Notes: a model not told the origin generated them from the sequence alone. A stretch of 64,000 nt of DNA from Morganella psychrotolerans (GCF_001676155.1 NZ_LZEW01000035.1:39990-103989), one strand, 5' to 3'; counted from the first letter of the stretch, positions 34,919 through 43,397 are shown. Made by a program: numbers and translations.

Positions 34919-35350
34919 ATGGAACAGATTAACCGCAGCGATTTAGTCTTTGACCTGTTTTACGGTTCCCGTAAGAACGAAACCACTGGCGACCGCATCG
35001 CAGAAATCACCGCTGTCGTTCGTGACCGTATGAACGGCAAAGATGTGACCACCGCCGTATTCCGCCGTATCACGGACGCGCAACGCAAGAAAACCTATGA
35101 GTTAGGCGAAGTGCGTATGCTGTTAGGTAAAGACGCATTCTGTACTGCCGTGATCGAGCACTATCGCAAAAACCCGCAGGCGCAGTTTGATAATCTCATG
35201 ACAGAGGTTTCTGAGTTCCTTGAGAGCGGCCTGAATAACTCAACCTGGATCGGAACGTTCGGTCTGCGCGTTATGGGTGATATGGATGTGTCGCTGCATC
35301 TGCTGGAAGAGATTCTGAGTATTGCCGGCAAGAAACCCGAAGCGGCATAA
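34919..35350 (+). CDS. protein of unknown function
   Basis: A 143-residue helical protein (MEQINRSDLVFDLFYGSRKNETTGDRIAEI...) with an AAGGTAAATAATC leader and high-GC coding style like the core phage genes, suggesting a long-standing part of the element. No catalytic motif or family is recognised. A good terminator follows. Confidence 0.68.
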   Translation: MEQINRSDLVFDLFYGSRKNETTGDRIAEITAVVRDRMNGKDVTTAVFRRITDAQRKKTYELGEVRMLLGKDAFCTAVIEHYRKNPQAQFDNLMTEVSEFLESGLNNSTWIGTFGLRVMGDMDVSLHLLEEILSIAGKKPEAA

Positions 35351-35370
35351 TACGGTAAGCTGAAATTACG

Positions 35371-35405
35371 AAAGGCGCTGACTTGCACTCAGTGCCTTTT
35401 TTTTT
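35371..35405 (+). terminator. strong Rho-independent terminator
   Basis: AAAGGCGCTGA / TCAGTGCCTTT stem (one mismatch) with a long T run. Confidence 0.85.
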
Positions 35406-35431
35406 ATTCCGCCAAAGCCTGTCACGATTTC

Positions 35432-35459
35432 TTTTACCCCTGATCGCTGGTGGCAAAAT
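35432..35459 (+). promoter_or_regulatory. candidate GCCT-type promoter (CCCT variant)
   Basis: TTTTAC-CCCT (35438-35441), 12 nt, CAAAAT (35454-35459), 42 nt before the ATG at 35501. Confidence 0.5.
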
Positions 35460-35500
35460 GCATCCATCAAAACGAGAACGAGTAAAAAGGAATACAGCGC

Positions 35501-35818
35501 ATGACCAGTTTAATCACCACTAACACACATCCAGTGATTCATGAAGCGCGTGAAATTGAGCGTGGTGACGTTATCATGTCAGTTAGCATCTCCGGATCTG
35601 AATTTGAGCTGGTGGAAGAAGAAGTATACCGCCGTGGCGAGAGCACACCGGTTGATACACGGATTGCGCTGATCCGGAAAGTGTGGAACGGAACGGCAAA
35701 CGTCACTGCGGTCGCCAAACACTTTCCGATTTCAGATCGGGATAATGCGATTAATGAATTTGTCACCCTCAGCCAGTGGGCTATCGCAGAAATGGCAGTG
35801 CGGAAGAAAAGCGCATAA
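35501..35818 (+). CDS. protein of unknown function
   Basis: A 105-residue protein with a strand-rich first half (HEAREIERGDVIMSVSISGSEFELVEEE) and a helical second half (FVTLSQWAIAEMAV). It has its own candidate promoter and a weak leader (AAGGAATACAGCGC). No family recognised. Confidence 0.6.
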   Translation: MTSLITTNTHPVIHEAREIERGDVIMSVSISGSEFELVEEEVYRRGESTPVDTRIALIRKVWNGTANVTAVAKHFPISDRDNAINEFVTLSQWAIAEMAVRKKSA

Positions 35819-36152
35819 CAGAATTATCGGGGGTGGCATGAATTTCAGGTTAATTGAAATGCTGTGCAGACAGGGATGTTCATTAGGTCTTTGATTGGGC
35901 GTTTTGCCTGCTCCAGCCGCTGCGGAAACGTGGCGGTTTTTTATTGTGCCTGCAAAACTTCAATGCCGCGCTCCCATAATATTTAAACAGATTCTACTTA
36001 ATTACTTATTTTCACCGCCTGATAACTGATATCAATATGCAACGGTTATAAACAAGATAATCAATAAAAATAGGAAAATAACTAATCTACGAAAACAACC
36101 AACGGTCGCCACACAAAAACAGGACTAGCTGCGGCACTGTCAGATATCTGTT
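35819..36152. other. intergenic region with terminator, repeat copy and possible promoter
   Basis: A terminator-like hairpin (CCGC...GCGG then TTTTTT, 35915-35945) is followed by an inverted copy of the dispersed 45-bp element (35962-35993; on the minus strand TTTAAATATTATGGGAGC). A GCCT-12-CAATAT promoter-like site lies at 36017-36038, further from a start codon than the other copies. No gene seen. Confidence 0.5.
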
Positions 36153-36196
36153 GTTTACGTTATGTAAACATGCTACGATGTTCACATATTGTAAAC
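36153..36196. promoter_or_regulatory. twin operators of the HigBA module
   Basis: GTTTAC-GTTAT-GTAAAC (36153-36169, perfect) and GTTCAC-ATATT-GTAAAC (36180-36196, one mismatch) are 27 bp apart, just upstream of higB. Paired palindromes of this size are typical HigA-type antitoxin operators, so autoregulation is likely. Confidence 0.75.
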
Positions 36197-36207
36197 TATG
36201 GTGGTGT

Positions 36208-36519
36208 ATGCACGTCATATCAAAACTTGTATTTGTGGAAGCTGCGGAAACGTATCCTAAACATAAATCATCAATACTGAGTACGTATAAAATTTTGGCA
36301 GGCGGGGACTTCAACGACCCGCAGGAAATGAGGAGAGTGTTTTCAACTCTGGATAATTTCAAATACAGGGACAAATGGTGGGTGATCGATATCGCCGGAA
36401 ACCATTTAAGGCTGATAGCGTATATCAACTTCACGAACAAACGGTGTTTTGTAAAGCATATCGTCACCCACAAGGAATATGACCAGTTAACGAAATACTA
36501 CCGGGAAAACAAAGAATGA
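36208..36519 (+). CDS. higB: HigB-type mRNA endonuclease toxin
   Basis: A 103-residue RelE-fold protein. The ATG at 36208 (MHVISK) is chosen because family members begin MHxI and GGTGGTG precedes it. It closely follows E. coli HigB: AAETYPKHKSSIL, FSTLDNFKYRDKWWVIDIAGNHLRLIAYINF and VTHKEYDQLTKYYR. The toxin would cleave ribosome-bound mRNA unless held by HigA. Toxin first, antitoxin second is the usual higBA order. Confidence 0.92.
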   Translation: MHVISKLVFVEAAETYPKHKSSILSTYKILAGGDFNDPQEMRRVFSTLDNFKYRDKWWVIDIAGNHLRLIAYINFTNKRCFVKHIVTHKEYDQLTKYYRENKE

Positions 36520-36941
36520 ATACTATCATCCAAAAGAACGCCATTGCCGCAATGAACAGTGTCATGCAGTCAATACCGTTTCTCGGCGGGGACAGCTCAG
36601 AACAAGCCTATCGTGAGGCACTGGTTTTCGTTGAATACCTGATCGAAAACGACGAATCAAGCCCGCTGATTGATCTGCTGACTATCAAAATTCAGGACTA
36701 TGAAAACGCAGGTGAGAAATTCACTGCATTCCAGAAAGAGGTCGATGATATCCCTACGGGCGTGGCTGCGCTGAAAGTATTAATGGAGCAGCATGGCCTG
36801 AAATACACTGACCTTTTTAATGAGATTGGTTCTAAATCTCTGGTCAGCCTGATCATGTCAGGTAAACGTATGCTGACTGTAGGGCACATCAAAGCCTTAT
36901 CTGCCCGGTTCCATGTAAAGCCGGAACTGTTTTTCTCCTGA
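36516..36941 (+). CDS. higA: HigA-type antitoxin
   Basis: A 141-residue protein overlapping higB by four bases (ATGA). The C-terminal helix-turn-helix (MEQHGLKYTDLFNEIGSKSLVSLIMSGKRMLTVGH...) and the N-terminal FLGGDSSEQAYREALVFVEYLI region match HigA. It should neutralise HigB and bind the twin palindromes upstream. As a plasmid addiction pair it would keep the phage-plasmid in daughter cells, and it might also affect competing phages. Confidence 0.9.
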   Translation: MNTIIQKNAIAAMNSVMQSIPFLGGDSSEQAYREALVFVEYLIENDESSPLIDLLTIKIQDYENAGEKFTAFQKEVDDIPTGVAALKVLMEQHGLKYTDLFNEIGSKSLVSLIMSGKRMLTVGHIKALSARFHVKPELFFS

Positions 36942-36955
36942 TACACACAATCAGA

Positions 36956-36981
36956 TAAAGGCGACCACCGGTTGCCTTTAC
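36956..36981 (+). terminator. terminator after higA
   Basis: AAAGGCGACC / GGTTGCCTTT stem with a 3-nt loop, 15 bp after the higA stop. Confidence 0.7.
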
Positions 36982-37059
36982 ATACCCACCTTTGTTTTAC
37001 AGGCAGTACCAACCTCTTTTTGTCAGGCAATCACGGATACTAAAGTTAGTAGGCACTTG

Positions 37060-37144
37060 TACGTATTTGTTTACCTATCACGGTAAATGCTGTATTTTCT
37101 CGCCGACGTTAATCGCTGTTACCCCTGTTTTGTAATGGCACAAT
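37060..37144 (+). promoter_or_regulatory. palindrome-family site and candidate CCCT-type promoter
   Basis: TACGTATTTGTTTACCTA (37060-37077) is a copy of the dispersed palindrome. TGTTAC-CCCT (37123-37126), 12 nt, CACAAT (37139-37144) follows the promoter layout, 47 nt before the ATG at 37191. Confidence 0.5.
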
Positions 37145-37190
37145 TACATCATTAAGAAAAACAAGTAAATTACATAATGGAGTAAACAAC

Positions 37191-37496
37191 ATGCGACCTA
37201 ACGCATTCAGCCACAGCAGCAACGAAACCTTTTTTATTGACCACGCAGCCTTAGATCGCGAAGTTGAACTGGATAAGCAAATTGAAGAACAACGGCAGGA
37301 AAGCCGTCGTCACATGCAGTTAAAACTGCGGATCGCGGATAAGCGCCGCGCAGAGCTTGAAACCCATAAACATCCGTCAGCCTGTGAAAAGTTGGTACAG
37401 CACCTGTGTCTGTTAGATAAGACAGTTGTGTATTCAAACGGTACTGAGCTGTTTACCTTAAACAAAGATTTTAGCCGTAACCTTGTGACGTTGTAG
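37191..37496 (+). CDS. small charged protein of unknown function
   Basis: A 101-residue protein with a GGAGTAAACAAC leader. A long charged helix (LDREVELDKQIEEQRQESRRHMQLKLRIADKRRAELE shortened here to its ends LDREVELD and RRAELE, about residues 21-60) suggests a coiled coil, followed by a small C-terminal part with two cysteines. No family recognised. Confidence 0.62.
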   Translation: MRPNAFSHSSNETFFIDHAALDREVELDKQIEEQRQESRRHMQLKLRIADKRRAELETHKHPSACEKLVQHLCLLDKTVVYSNGTELFTLNKDFSRNLVTL

Positions 37497-38234
37497 CCTT
37501 GTGTGAAGTGTGTGGAAACCAAATAGCGGGTGACTCCGCTGCAAAGAAAGCCTCGCGTAAAACCGGGGTTTCTTTTTACGCCAAAAAACGCCGCAGGGAA
37601 GTAAGCGGAGAAAGTCAGAGCACGCCGACGGGAACCGCAGGGGAGCGGTGAGAAAAGGGAGCCGACGGCAAATCGGGAAACGGGCGGTCGCCGGGAAAGG
37701 GGAAAGGGTCGCATCAGGTAAAAGAACGAAACGCTGGAAATCGCAAATAAGGGCTGTTCTCAAATGAGGGACAGCCTCAAATAAGGGCTATTCTCAATTG
37801 AATTTGCTGCCATAGCCAGTCATAAATGACAAGTAATTTCTTGATTTATTTTATTTGTGATCCTCGCTATCTGTAAAACGGATTAACACTATAAGCCATT
37901 AAGCCAGCCAGACAACGCAAAACAGAACGGGCGTAACGGGTGGAGATACAAAGCGCTAAAACACGCTGTAATCAATTCTGAGCCATTTTTCTATAATCTA
38001 ATATGGTTTGTTATTTGTAGTAATAAAACTGCGTATAATCGCTTACAAGTGGATTAAAGTAATAGTCTGATACTTTAATCAATGCACTTAACGCCATATA
38101 AGCCAATACAAGCGATTAATAAGATCAGATTGTGGGATGATTCAGCAGATGCTTGAAAAGCGTTTACAGCGTGATTGGTGGCATTTATAGCGCGGATCGT
38201 GCGGAGTGGTGACATACCAGAAAAAAACAAAAAA
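37497..38234. other. gene-free stretch with direct and inverted repeats
   Basis: About 37,560-37,740 is purine-rich, without a convincing gene on either strand. CAAATAAGGGCTGTTCTCAA (37744-37763) and CAAATAAGGGCTATTCTCAA (37778-37797) are near-identical direct repeats flanking an inverted variant (TGAGGGACAGCC). A perfect inverted repeat, GATTAAAGTA / TACTTTAATC, lies at 38052-38080. These look like protein-binding sites, for example for a partition or replication protein, but nothing fixes the role. Confidence 0.5.
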
Positions 38235-38260
38235 AATCCGCTGGCAAGTGCCAACGGATT
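38228..38260 (-). terminator. terminator of the minus-strand gene ending at 38280
   Basis: On the minus strand AATCCGTTGGC / GCCAGCGGATT form a stem with one mismatch, followed by a T run, 20 bp after the stop codon. Confidence 0.8.
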
Positions 38261-38279
38261 CATAATTTTGTGATTCAGA

Positions 38280-38954
38280 TTACGCAGCAATTAACAGATT
38301 TAATTCCTCTTGCGTCTCTTTATCTTTGGTGAATACAGATTTTAAATATTTGACTAACTCATTATCTGTATTCACTTTAAAATCTGCATATCCTAATGAT
38401 AATTTTCCGCCAACATGCTCAACTAATCCGAGACGCTGACACAATTTTAACGATTGGGAAGTTTGGGTAAATCCTGAATCCGCTTTCCGTCCTGCGTTCT
38501 CTTTATGATGCGCCATTTGTGAACGATATTCACGCATAGTAAATTTGTCTTTTCCGTCGCGGATGAAATCAAGCGCAGCCATGATATTACATGCACTCAT
38601 GTTAACAGTATCATAAGCATAGGAACTAAGCGCAACAGCATTAAGAATGAATCCGAATTTATCTAAGCTATAAGAATTGCTTGCTATTTCTTTTAATAAA
38701 TCCGCTGCGTCTGTTTTGGTATTCTTAACAACATAGTAAAGCGCGGAAACTACTTTATCATTACTGTTTACCAGAAAAGCAAGATGATCAAAATATTTAA
38801 CTTTGGTTTGAATCGCTTGTAATTCTGCTTTTTCCTCGCTTGATTTAATTGGAAGCGCGGATAAACGCTGATCTGTGTCTTTTAATTGTGTGTTTAACAG
38901 TGAAGCAACGGAAGCAACGGAAGCAACTACGGAAGATTTAGATAATTGTGCCAT
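38280..38954 (-). CDS. protein of unknown function, single-gene transcript
   Basis: A 224-residue soluble protein with a strong AAAGGATTAATATC leader and its own terminator. The N-terminus is Ser/Val/Ala-rich (SSVVASVASVASLL), encoded by a short tandem repeat (GAAGCAACG repeated three times on the plus strand) that could vary in length. The centre is helical and the C-terminal third (SQSLKLCQRLGLVEHVGGKLSLG) has a winged-helix-like rhythm. No family recognised. It stands alone, so it may act in trans on the plasmid. Confidence 0.62.
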   Translation of the reverse strand: MAQLSKSSVVASVASVASLLNTQLKDTDQRLSALPIKSSEEKAELQAIQTKVKYFDHLAFLVNSNDKVVSALYYVVKNTKTDAADLLKEIASNSYSLDKFGFILNAVALSSYAYDTVNMSACNIMAALDFIRDGKDKFTMREYRSQMAHHKENAGRKADSGFTQTSQSLKLCQRLGLVEHVGGKLSLGYADFKVNTDNELVKYLKSVFTKDKETQEELNLLIAA

Positions 38955-39435
38955 GATATTAATCCTTTGATGTTATGCGTATAAATACGCTTTAAGTTTA
39001 ATTTTATTATCCGCTGCGTTGTTCGCTTTGGATGAGACTTATAATAATCATTTAAAAAACCCGATCAAGTTTTTTTTTGCACTTTTTTTATTATTTATTT
39101 TACGTATAAGAAAAGAATAAAAGTCTTAGAAAAAACAAGCGTTTGCTGAAAGGTGTTCCCTCAATAAATTCCCTTTTATGGCGTTTGGCCTTATATATAT
39201 TTTAAGTCGCTAGTATTGTATGTTTTGTGAAAAGTCCGGCTGGTTAGGTGAGATAGACTGAACAGGCAGAACAAGCAAAGAGTCTGGTTAGGTTTATTCG
39301 GCATGACAGACAGGTGAGAGTGGTGCGTAAAATAATACCGACAGGCAGGCAAAAATGACCTTATAGAAATCCCGAGCCGAATAAATAACAAAGCCGGGTT
39401 GTCACCCGGCTGTTTGTGGCTATGCAGCAGGGCGG
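38955..39435. other. 481-bp stretch without a convincing gene
   Basis: It is AT-rich to about 39,190 and contains GCGTATAAATACGC (38968-38981), a palindrome-like promoter candidate for the gene ending at 38280. A 66-codon minus-strand frame (39191-39391) lacks a ribosome binding site and is not called. A terminator for the Sm-like gene (AGCCGGGT / ACCCGGCT) lies at 39392-39411. Confidence 0.5.
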
Positions 39436-39861
39436 CTACTCAGCAAGAGAACCGTCTGCTTCAAGCGGGACGATACGTTTGACGGAATCGTACATGATAA
39501 TCGTAAAATCAGATTCATTTTTCTTCAGCACCACAGAGTCAAAATCGTGAGAGCCGGCAAAACCTTTGATTACAGAACCGTCTTTCATAAAAACGGCAAC
39601 ATCTTTCTTCACTGCGTATGCCTTTTCCAAAATCAGATGAAATGTTTTTGGAAAAGGTAAAGAGGATTTGTCAAATGGGGCAACAGTTGACTTGCGCTCG
39701 TCAAACTCCTGCCTATTGACAGTTTTTATAATGGATATTTCGGCTATAAACAAACGACGGTCTGAAAAAACGATAACGCCCGATTTAGAATTTGTTTTTA
39801 TTGGGTTTGAAATGAAACTTTCTGAGCTAATTTTGGTTATTTCAAATGAACGATTGTTCAT
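39436..39861 (-). CDS. Hfq/Sm-like RNA-binding protein with N-terminal extension
   Basis: A 141-residue protein. The last 65 residues match the Hfq layout: a helix (FHLILEKAYAVKKDV), then Sm1 (VFMKDGSVIKGFAGSHDFDSVVLKK) and Sm2 (IIMYDSVKRIVPLE), comparable with Hfq's SFDQFVILLK and YKHAISTVVP. The first ~70 residues are an extra beta-rich part not found in Hfq. It could bind host or phage small RNAs and shift regulation during lysogeny. A palindrome covers its start codon. Its own terminator follows. Confidence 0.65.
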   Translation of the reverse strand: MNNRSFEITKISSESFISNPIKTNSKSGVIVFSDRRLFIAEISIIKTVNRQEFDERKSTVAPFDKSSLPFPKTFHLILEKAYAVKKDVAVFMKDGSVIKGFAGSHDFDSVVLKKNESDFTIIMYDSVKRIVPLEADGSLAE

Positions 39862-39864
39862 TTG
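39843..39864 (-). promoter_or_regulatory. hairpin/palindrome covering the start codon of the Sm-like gene
   Basis: CAAATGAAC and GTTCATTTG are exact inverted arms around a 4-nt centre, and the ATG lies in the first arm on the minus strand. In RNA it would hide the start codon; in DNA it is a possible operator. Self-control by an RNA-binding protein is an attractive but unproven reading. Confidence 0.5.
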
Positions 39865-40103
39865 AGAAGATATTGATGCGTAAAAAAAGAACGTTTTTTA
39901 TAACTTCTCTCGCCGTGCCGTTTTGTGCCGTATGTAATGTCTTTAACAGGTAGCTGCTGATTCATTTTTGTTCTCGTTGCTCAATTCAAATTAACGCAAT
40001 TATACCAGATACATAGAGGGTACATCACGATAGCCAAAAAGCCTTGATATAAATACTTATACAAATATACAATGAGACGCATTATCAAGAAACGAGAATT
40101 TGT

Positions 40104-40542
40104 ATGAAGAATAAGGCTATTATTGCAGCGGCATGTGTTTTGGCTTTGTCTGCTTGTTCGTCTACCCGTGTAGATCAGGCGTTCTCAAATGAAGTCCCTA
40201 CTGACCGGATGTTTTGGGAGAAGGGCAGAGATGAATCGAACGGTGACAGTCGTGTGGTTGTAAAAAGAGACTCAGGTGCTGTTTATTCCGCTTGTGTTGC
40301 GAACATTTTTTTTTGATGGTGTGAGAGTGGCGGAATTACTACCTAACGAAAAAGTAACTTTGCACGTCAATTCCGGAGAGCATTTTATAGGTGAATTTCT
40401 TACTGGCGGCGGATGCTCTCCGTTTTTAAAAACAATACGAGCTGATATCAAATACAATTCGTTCAATGTATTCAGGGTAAAAACTCAGTTCTTAGGGGTT
40501 AATGGCGGAGACGCCCTTATAAGAGATTACGATTTGCCGTAA
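40104..40542 (+). CDS. small lipoprotein (one apparent frameshift)
   Basis: The signal peptide ends with the lipobox LSACSS (Cys at about residue 18). The frame stops early, but removing one T from the nine-T run at 40306-40314 joins it to an open 75-residue continuation (FFDGVRVAELLPNEKVTLHVNSGEHFIGEF...), giving about 145 residues. The second half is a beta-rich domain typical of small outer membrane lipoproteins. It might be a lysogenic conversion or exclusion factor, which is inference. Confidence 0.65.
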
Positions 40543-40548
40543 AATAAA

Positions 40549-40577
40549 GGCGGCGAGTCAATAACCCATCGCCGCCA
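40549..40577. terminator. hairpin between convergent genes
   Basis: GGCGGCGA / TCGCCGCC 8-bp GC-rich stem between the lipoprotein gene and the opposing gene ending at 40583. Confidence 0.75.
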
Positions 40578-40582
40578 TTGCA

Positions 40583-41221
40583 TCACCGTATCGTAATCCC
40601 TTTCAGAACAGCCATACCTTTCTCAGTAATCACTGTCTTCACGGAATCCGTTCTCACGTCCAGCCGGACAAAGCCGTCATTGAGCGCATGTTTTGACGGC
40701 ATCCCGTCCGAATCTTTTACCCATTTCAGCGCGGAAAGGATATTTTTAAGTTTTACCGGTGTGGTGCTTAACTCCCGTATTGCATCAAGGCGGGAGTAAA
40801 CCCGAGAATTATCAGACTTCTCAGCTTCTGCCAGTTCATCAAGCAGACTGAGTTCGACAACAATCCGACGTGAGGTTTCGTTCTCTCTTTCTATCTTCCC
40901 CAGCATTTCTTTGACAGAACCCCGCGTAACGCACTGATTAACGATCACATGTTCAATTATATCAACGAAGCCTCTCACCGTCAGAGTTGAAAATTGATCT
41001 CCGATATCGGTCATTACCCGGTGAAGAATGCCCGAGCCGGAGACGTGAGGATACGCTTTCAGCAGATCAATAAAACATGCGCCGTAGTGCATACCGAGAC
41101 GACGACTGTTGTCAGATTCGGGTGACCAGAAAGTCAGTCGATCTGAGCACTCCGGTTCAGCCATGAACGGAAGACAGCGTAGTGCGCTTTCAAAATCAGG
41201 GTTAGTTTTAGCGTTTTTCAT
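40583..41221 (-). CDS. protein of unknown function
   Basis: A 212-residue protein. The start at 41221 (MKNAKT) is chosen for the GGAG 11 bases upstream over one three codons earlier. It is helical in the middle (GSVKEMLGKIERENETSRRIVVEL), with a C-terminal part (SALKWVKDSDGMPSKHALNDGFVRL...ITEKGMAVLKG) resembling a winged helix. That suggests a DNA-binding or regulatory role, without family support. Confidence 0.58.
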   Translation of the reverse strand: MKNAKTNPDFESALRCLPFMAEPECSDRLTFWSPESDNSRRLGMHYGACFIDLLKAYPHVSGSGILHRVMTDIGDQFSTLTVRGFVDIIEHVIVNQCVTRGSVKEMLGKIERENETSRRIVVELSLLDELAEAEKSDNSRVYSRLDAIRELSTTPVKLKNILSALKWVKDSDGMPSKHALNDGFVRLDVRTDSVKTVITEKGMAVLKGITIR

Positions 41222-41312
41222 TGTATTCACTCCGTTTAAACTTGCTTGTGTGTGTTGACGGAGTGAATATTAAATGAGTGAGATAGGGTAAGAATGTCAG
41301 ATGGTAGGGTGG

Positions 41313-41598
41313 TTACTTTTCCCGAGCTTCAATATTTGGTTTCAGTGCATCCAGCATTTCCTGAGTTAACTGACCATTATTAAACATTTCCATGATCTGA
41401 GATTTGACACTATTTGAAGCGATCAGATTTTTAGCCAGACGGTCAAAATCAGCCAACGTGATATTTTCGATAATAGTATTCAGCACTATATCGATACTGG
41501 GCTTTACGCCACCCTCTCTGAGACGTTTTTTTGAGCACATCCAGTTTGCTCTGCGCTTTCGGCGTAGCGCGGAATTGAGTAACCTTTAACTTATCCAT
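41313..41598 (-). CDS. small helical protein (one apparent frameshift)
   Basis: A frame starting at 41598 (MDKLKVTQFRATPKAQSKLDVLKK) and one starting at 41540 join if one base is removed from the seven-T run at 41526-41532. The result is a 94-residue protein ending NGQLTQEMLDALKPNIEAREK. AGGTATCATATAT precedes the ATG. It is lysine-rich and mostly helical. It lies just downstream of the helicase gene on the same strand. No family recognised. Confidence 0.55.
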
Positions 41599-41636
41599 AT
41601 ATATGATACCTGTAAAAAAAATACCTATAAAAAAAA

Positions 41637-43283
41637 TTATAGTGATTGTGTAAGTAAATGAAAAGGAAATTCAGCACCATCCGGAAGAATCCCCTGAACA
41701 AATCCGTCAGTCTCCCGGATGATGTTACGGCGTTCAAAAGAATGCTGTAACAGGCAGTTGGCGTGATGATCCATAAAGTCAGCCACAAAGCAGATATTCG
41801 CCTGACCGGTTTTCTTACGCAGTCCGCGACCGACACGCTGTCTGATCGCGACTTCTGCTTTACCACCACCTGCTAGAATCACACCACCCACACCTGGCAC
41901 GTCAACGCCAACATCCAGAATGGTAGAGCCTATCAGTACGTCGATTTCCCGGTGTCGTAGTTTGTTCAGCTGCTCCATGCGTTCTTTCTGGTTGCTTTCA
42001 CCAAAAATAAACTCAGTACGGATTCCCTGCGTTTCAAGCATTTCTTTCAGGATCTGTCCGTGGCGTTTCAGTCTGACCAGCATCATTACGCTCAGATTGT
42101 GCTTCACCATTTTGATTGCTGTGTGAACGCTCATGCTGTTACGGGCAAGGTTGTAGGTGATGCCGAGTTGTGACGCTCTGGAATAAGGGGAATTACGCCC
42201 AAGCCGCGAATTGCCTACTTTCTCTTTCAGATCCAGTTTGATGTGATAATCATCAGGCGTGTAATCAGTGCGGATATACATGAAATAAGGCTTCGCCAGA
42301 ATACCTCGGTCAATAAGGTACTTCTCAGTCACTTTGATACCGATAGAACCGGTAACTGCCATGAGACGCATGTTTGCCTCAGCGGAATCTTTCATGAACG
42401 GTGTTGCAGTCAGTCCGAGACGATAATCAGCTTTCGGGCACATGCGGCAGATATCGTAAAACGAGTTGCCGGAGGATTCATGCGCTTCCTCAAGGATCAG
42501 CAAGATGGTTTCTTTCAGCAGTGTTTTAATTGCAGCCTGACGGCGGTAATGAAATTCACGCTTTTTCTCCCACTCCGCTCTTTGTTCCTCTTTCGACGGG
42601 TGCGGCTTTTTGGTTGGTTTTTTCGGGGGCAGCTTTTCGACGAATCGCGGAAATTCATCAAGGAAACTGGCTAACGTCTGAATGGTCGCCACATTGATAT
42701 AACGTGAAAAATGGAAATACCCGTCACCGATAATCCCGACTTTCTCACCTTTAAGATGCGGTTCGCCATTTTCAGCCCGGTAATCGAGTGACTTCTGGAA
42801 ATTGTCGCGCATCTGGTGCATAAGAACAGATCGCGTGGTGATAAACAGGGTCAGCTTTCCTATTCTGGCAGCGGCTTTACACGCAATATTGGATTTCCCG
42901 CCACCGGTGGCGATTTGGGCGATCATCCCGCCAATTTTAACCATGCGTTCAACGGTTTCGTCCTGATAAATGTAATCAGGGTTAGGCGGAAAGTCATTAA
43001 TCTTCGGATTTGGCTGACCCAGCGGCTCCGCCATTGGTACACGCCGCAACAGAACTCGATGCCCCTCTTTTTCCAGTCTGTTTTTGACCACTTGGACAAA
43101 ACCTGACGGAAAACTGCGTGTCGCCCAATTAAACATTGTTGATTTTCCGTTCCAGCCTGAAGACTTGAACTCCGCACCGTCTATTTCATAACTTAAAGCG
43201 TCCTGCACTGCGGAAAGCACACTTTCGTCGGCGTTTTTGCTGACAATAGTGTTCACAGCGTTGTAGACGAGAACAATATCCAT
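41637..43283 (-). CDS. superfamily 2 DNA helicase (UvsW/T5 D10-like)
   Basis: A 548-residue protein. Motif I is AQIATGGGKSNIA, motif II is LILEEAHESS (EEAH instead of DEAH), motif III LGLTATPF and motif VI AIRQRVGRGLRKKTG. The linker between motifs Ia and II is lysine/proline-rich. T4 UvsW and T5 D10 of this class rewind and migrate branched DNA, so it should act with the resolvase and the SbcCD-like nuclease. The start at 43283 follows AAGGTCTTGTTT. It is divergent from the modification-like operon at 43398. Confidence 0.88.
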   Translation of the reverse strand: MDIVLVYNAVNTIVSKNADESVLSAVQDALSYEIDGAEFKSSGWNGKSTMFNWATRSFPSGFVQVVKNRLEKEGHRVLLRRVPMAEPLGQPNPKINDFPPNPDYIYQDETVERMVKIGGMIAQIATGGGKSNIACKAAARIGKLTLFITTRSVLMHQMRDNFQKSLDYRAENGEPHLKGEKVGIIGDGYFHFSRYINVATIQTLASFLDEFPRFVEKLPPKKPTKKPHPSKEEQRAEWEKKREFHYRRQAAIKTLLKETILLILEEAHESSGNSFYDICRMCPKADYRLGLTATPFMKDSAEANMRLMAVTGSIGIKVTEKYLIDRGILAKPYFMYIRTDYTPDDYHIKLDLKEKVGNSRLGRNSPYSRASQLGITYNLARNSMSVHTAIKMVKHNLSVMMLVRLKRHGQILKEMLETQGIRTEFIFGESNQKERMEQLNKLRHREIDVLIGSTILDVGVDVPGVGGVILAGGGKAEVAIRQRVGRGLRKKTGQANICFVADFMDHHANCLLQHSFERRNIIRETDGFVQGILPDGAEFPFHLLTQSL

Positions 43284-43339
43284 AAACAAGACCTTATATT
43301 TTTAGAAACTATCACTATAATAAGTAAGTGGGTACATAT

Positions 43340-43368
43340 TGACAGGCATTCACATTATCTGTATTCAG
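43340..43368 (+). promoter_or_regulatory. candidate sigma70 promoter of the ParB-ABC-GNAT operon
   Basis: TTGACA (43340-43345), 17 nt, TATTCA (43363-43368), 30 nt before the start codon at 43398. A palindrome-family relative (AAGTAAGTGGGTACATA, about 43322-43338) lies directly upstream. Confidence 0.45.
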
Positions 43369-43397
43369 ATACTTATATAAAGTATGGAAAAACTACT

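Noticed and set aside
39191..39391. 66-codon minus-strand frame
   Set aside because: No ribosome binding site and it runs into the terminator of the Sm-like gene.
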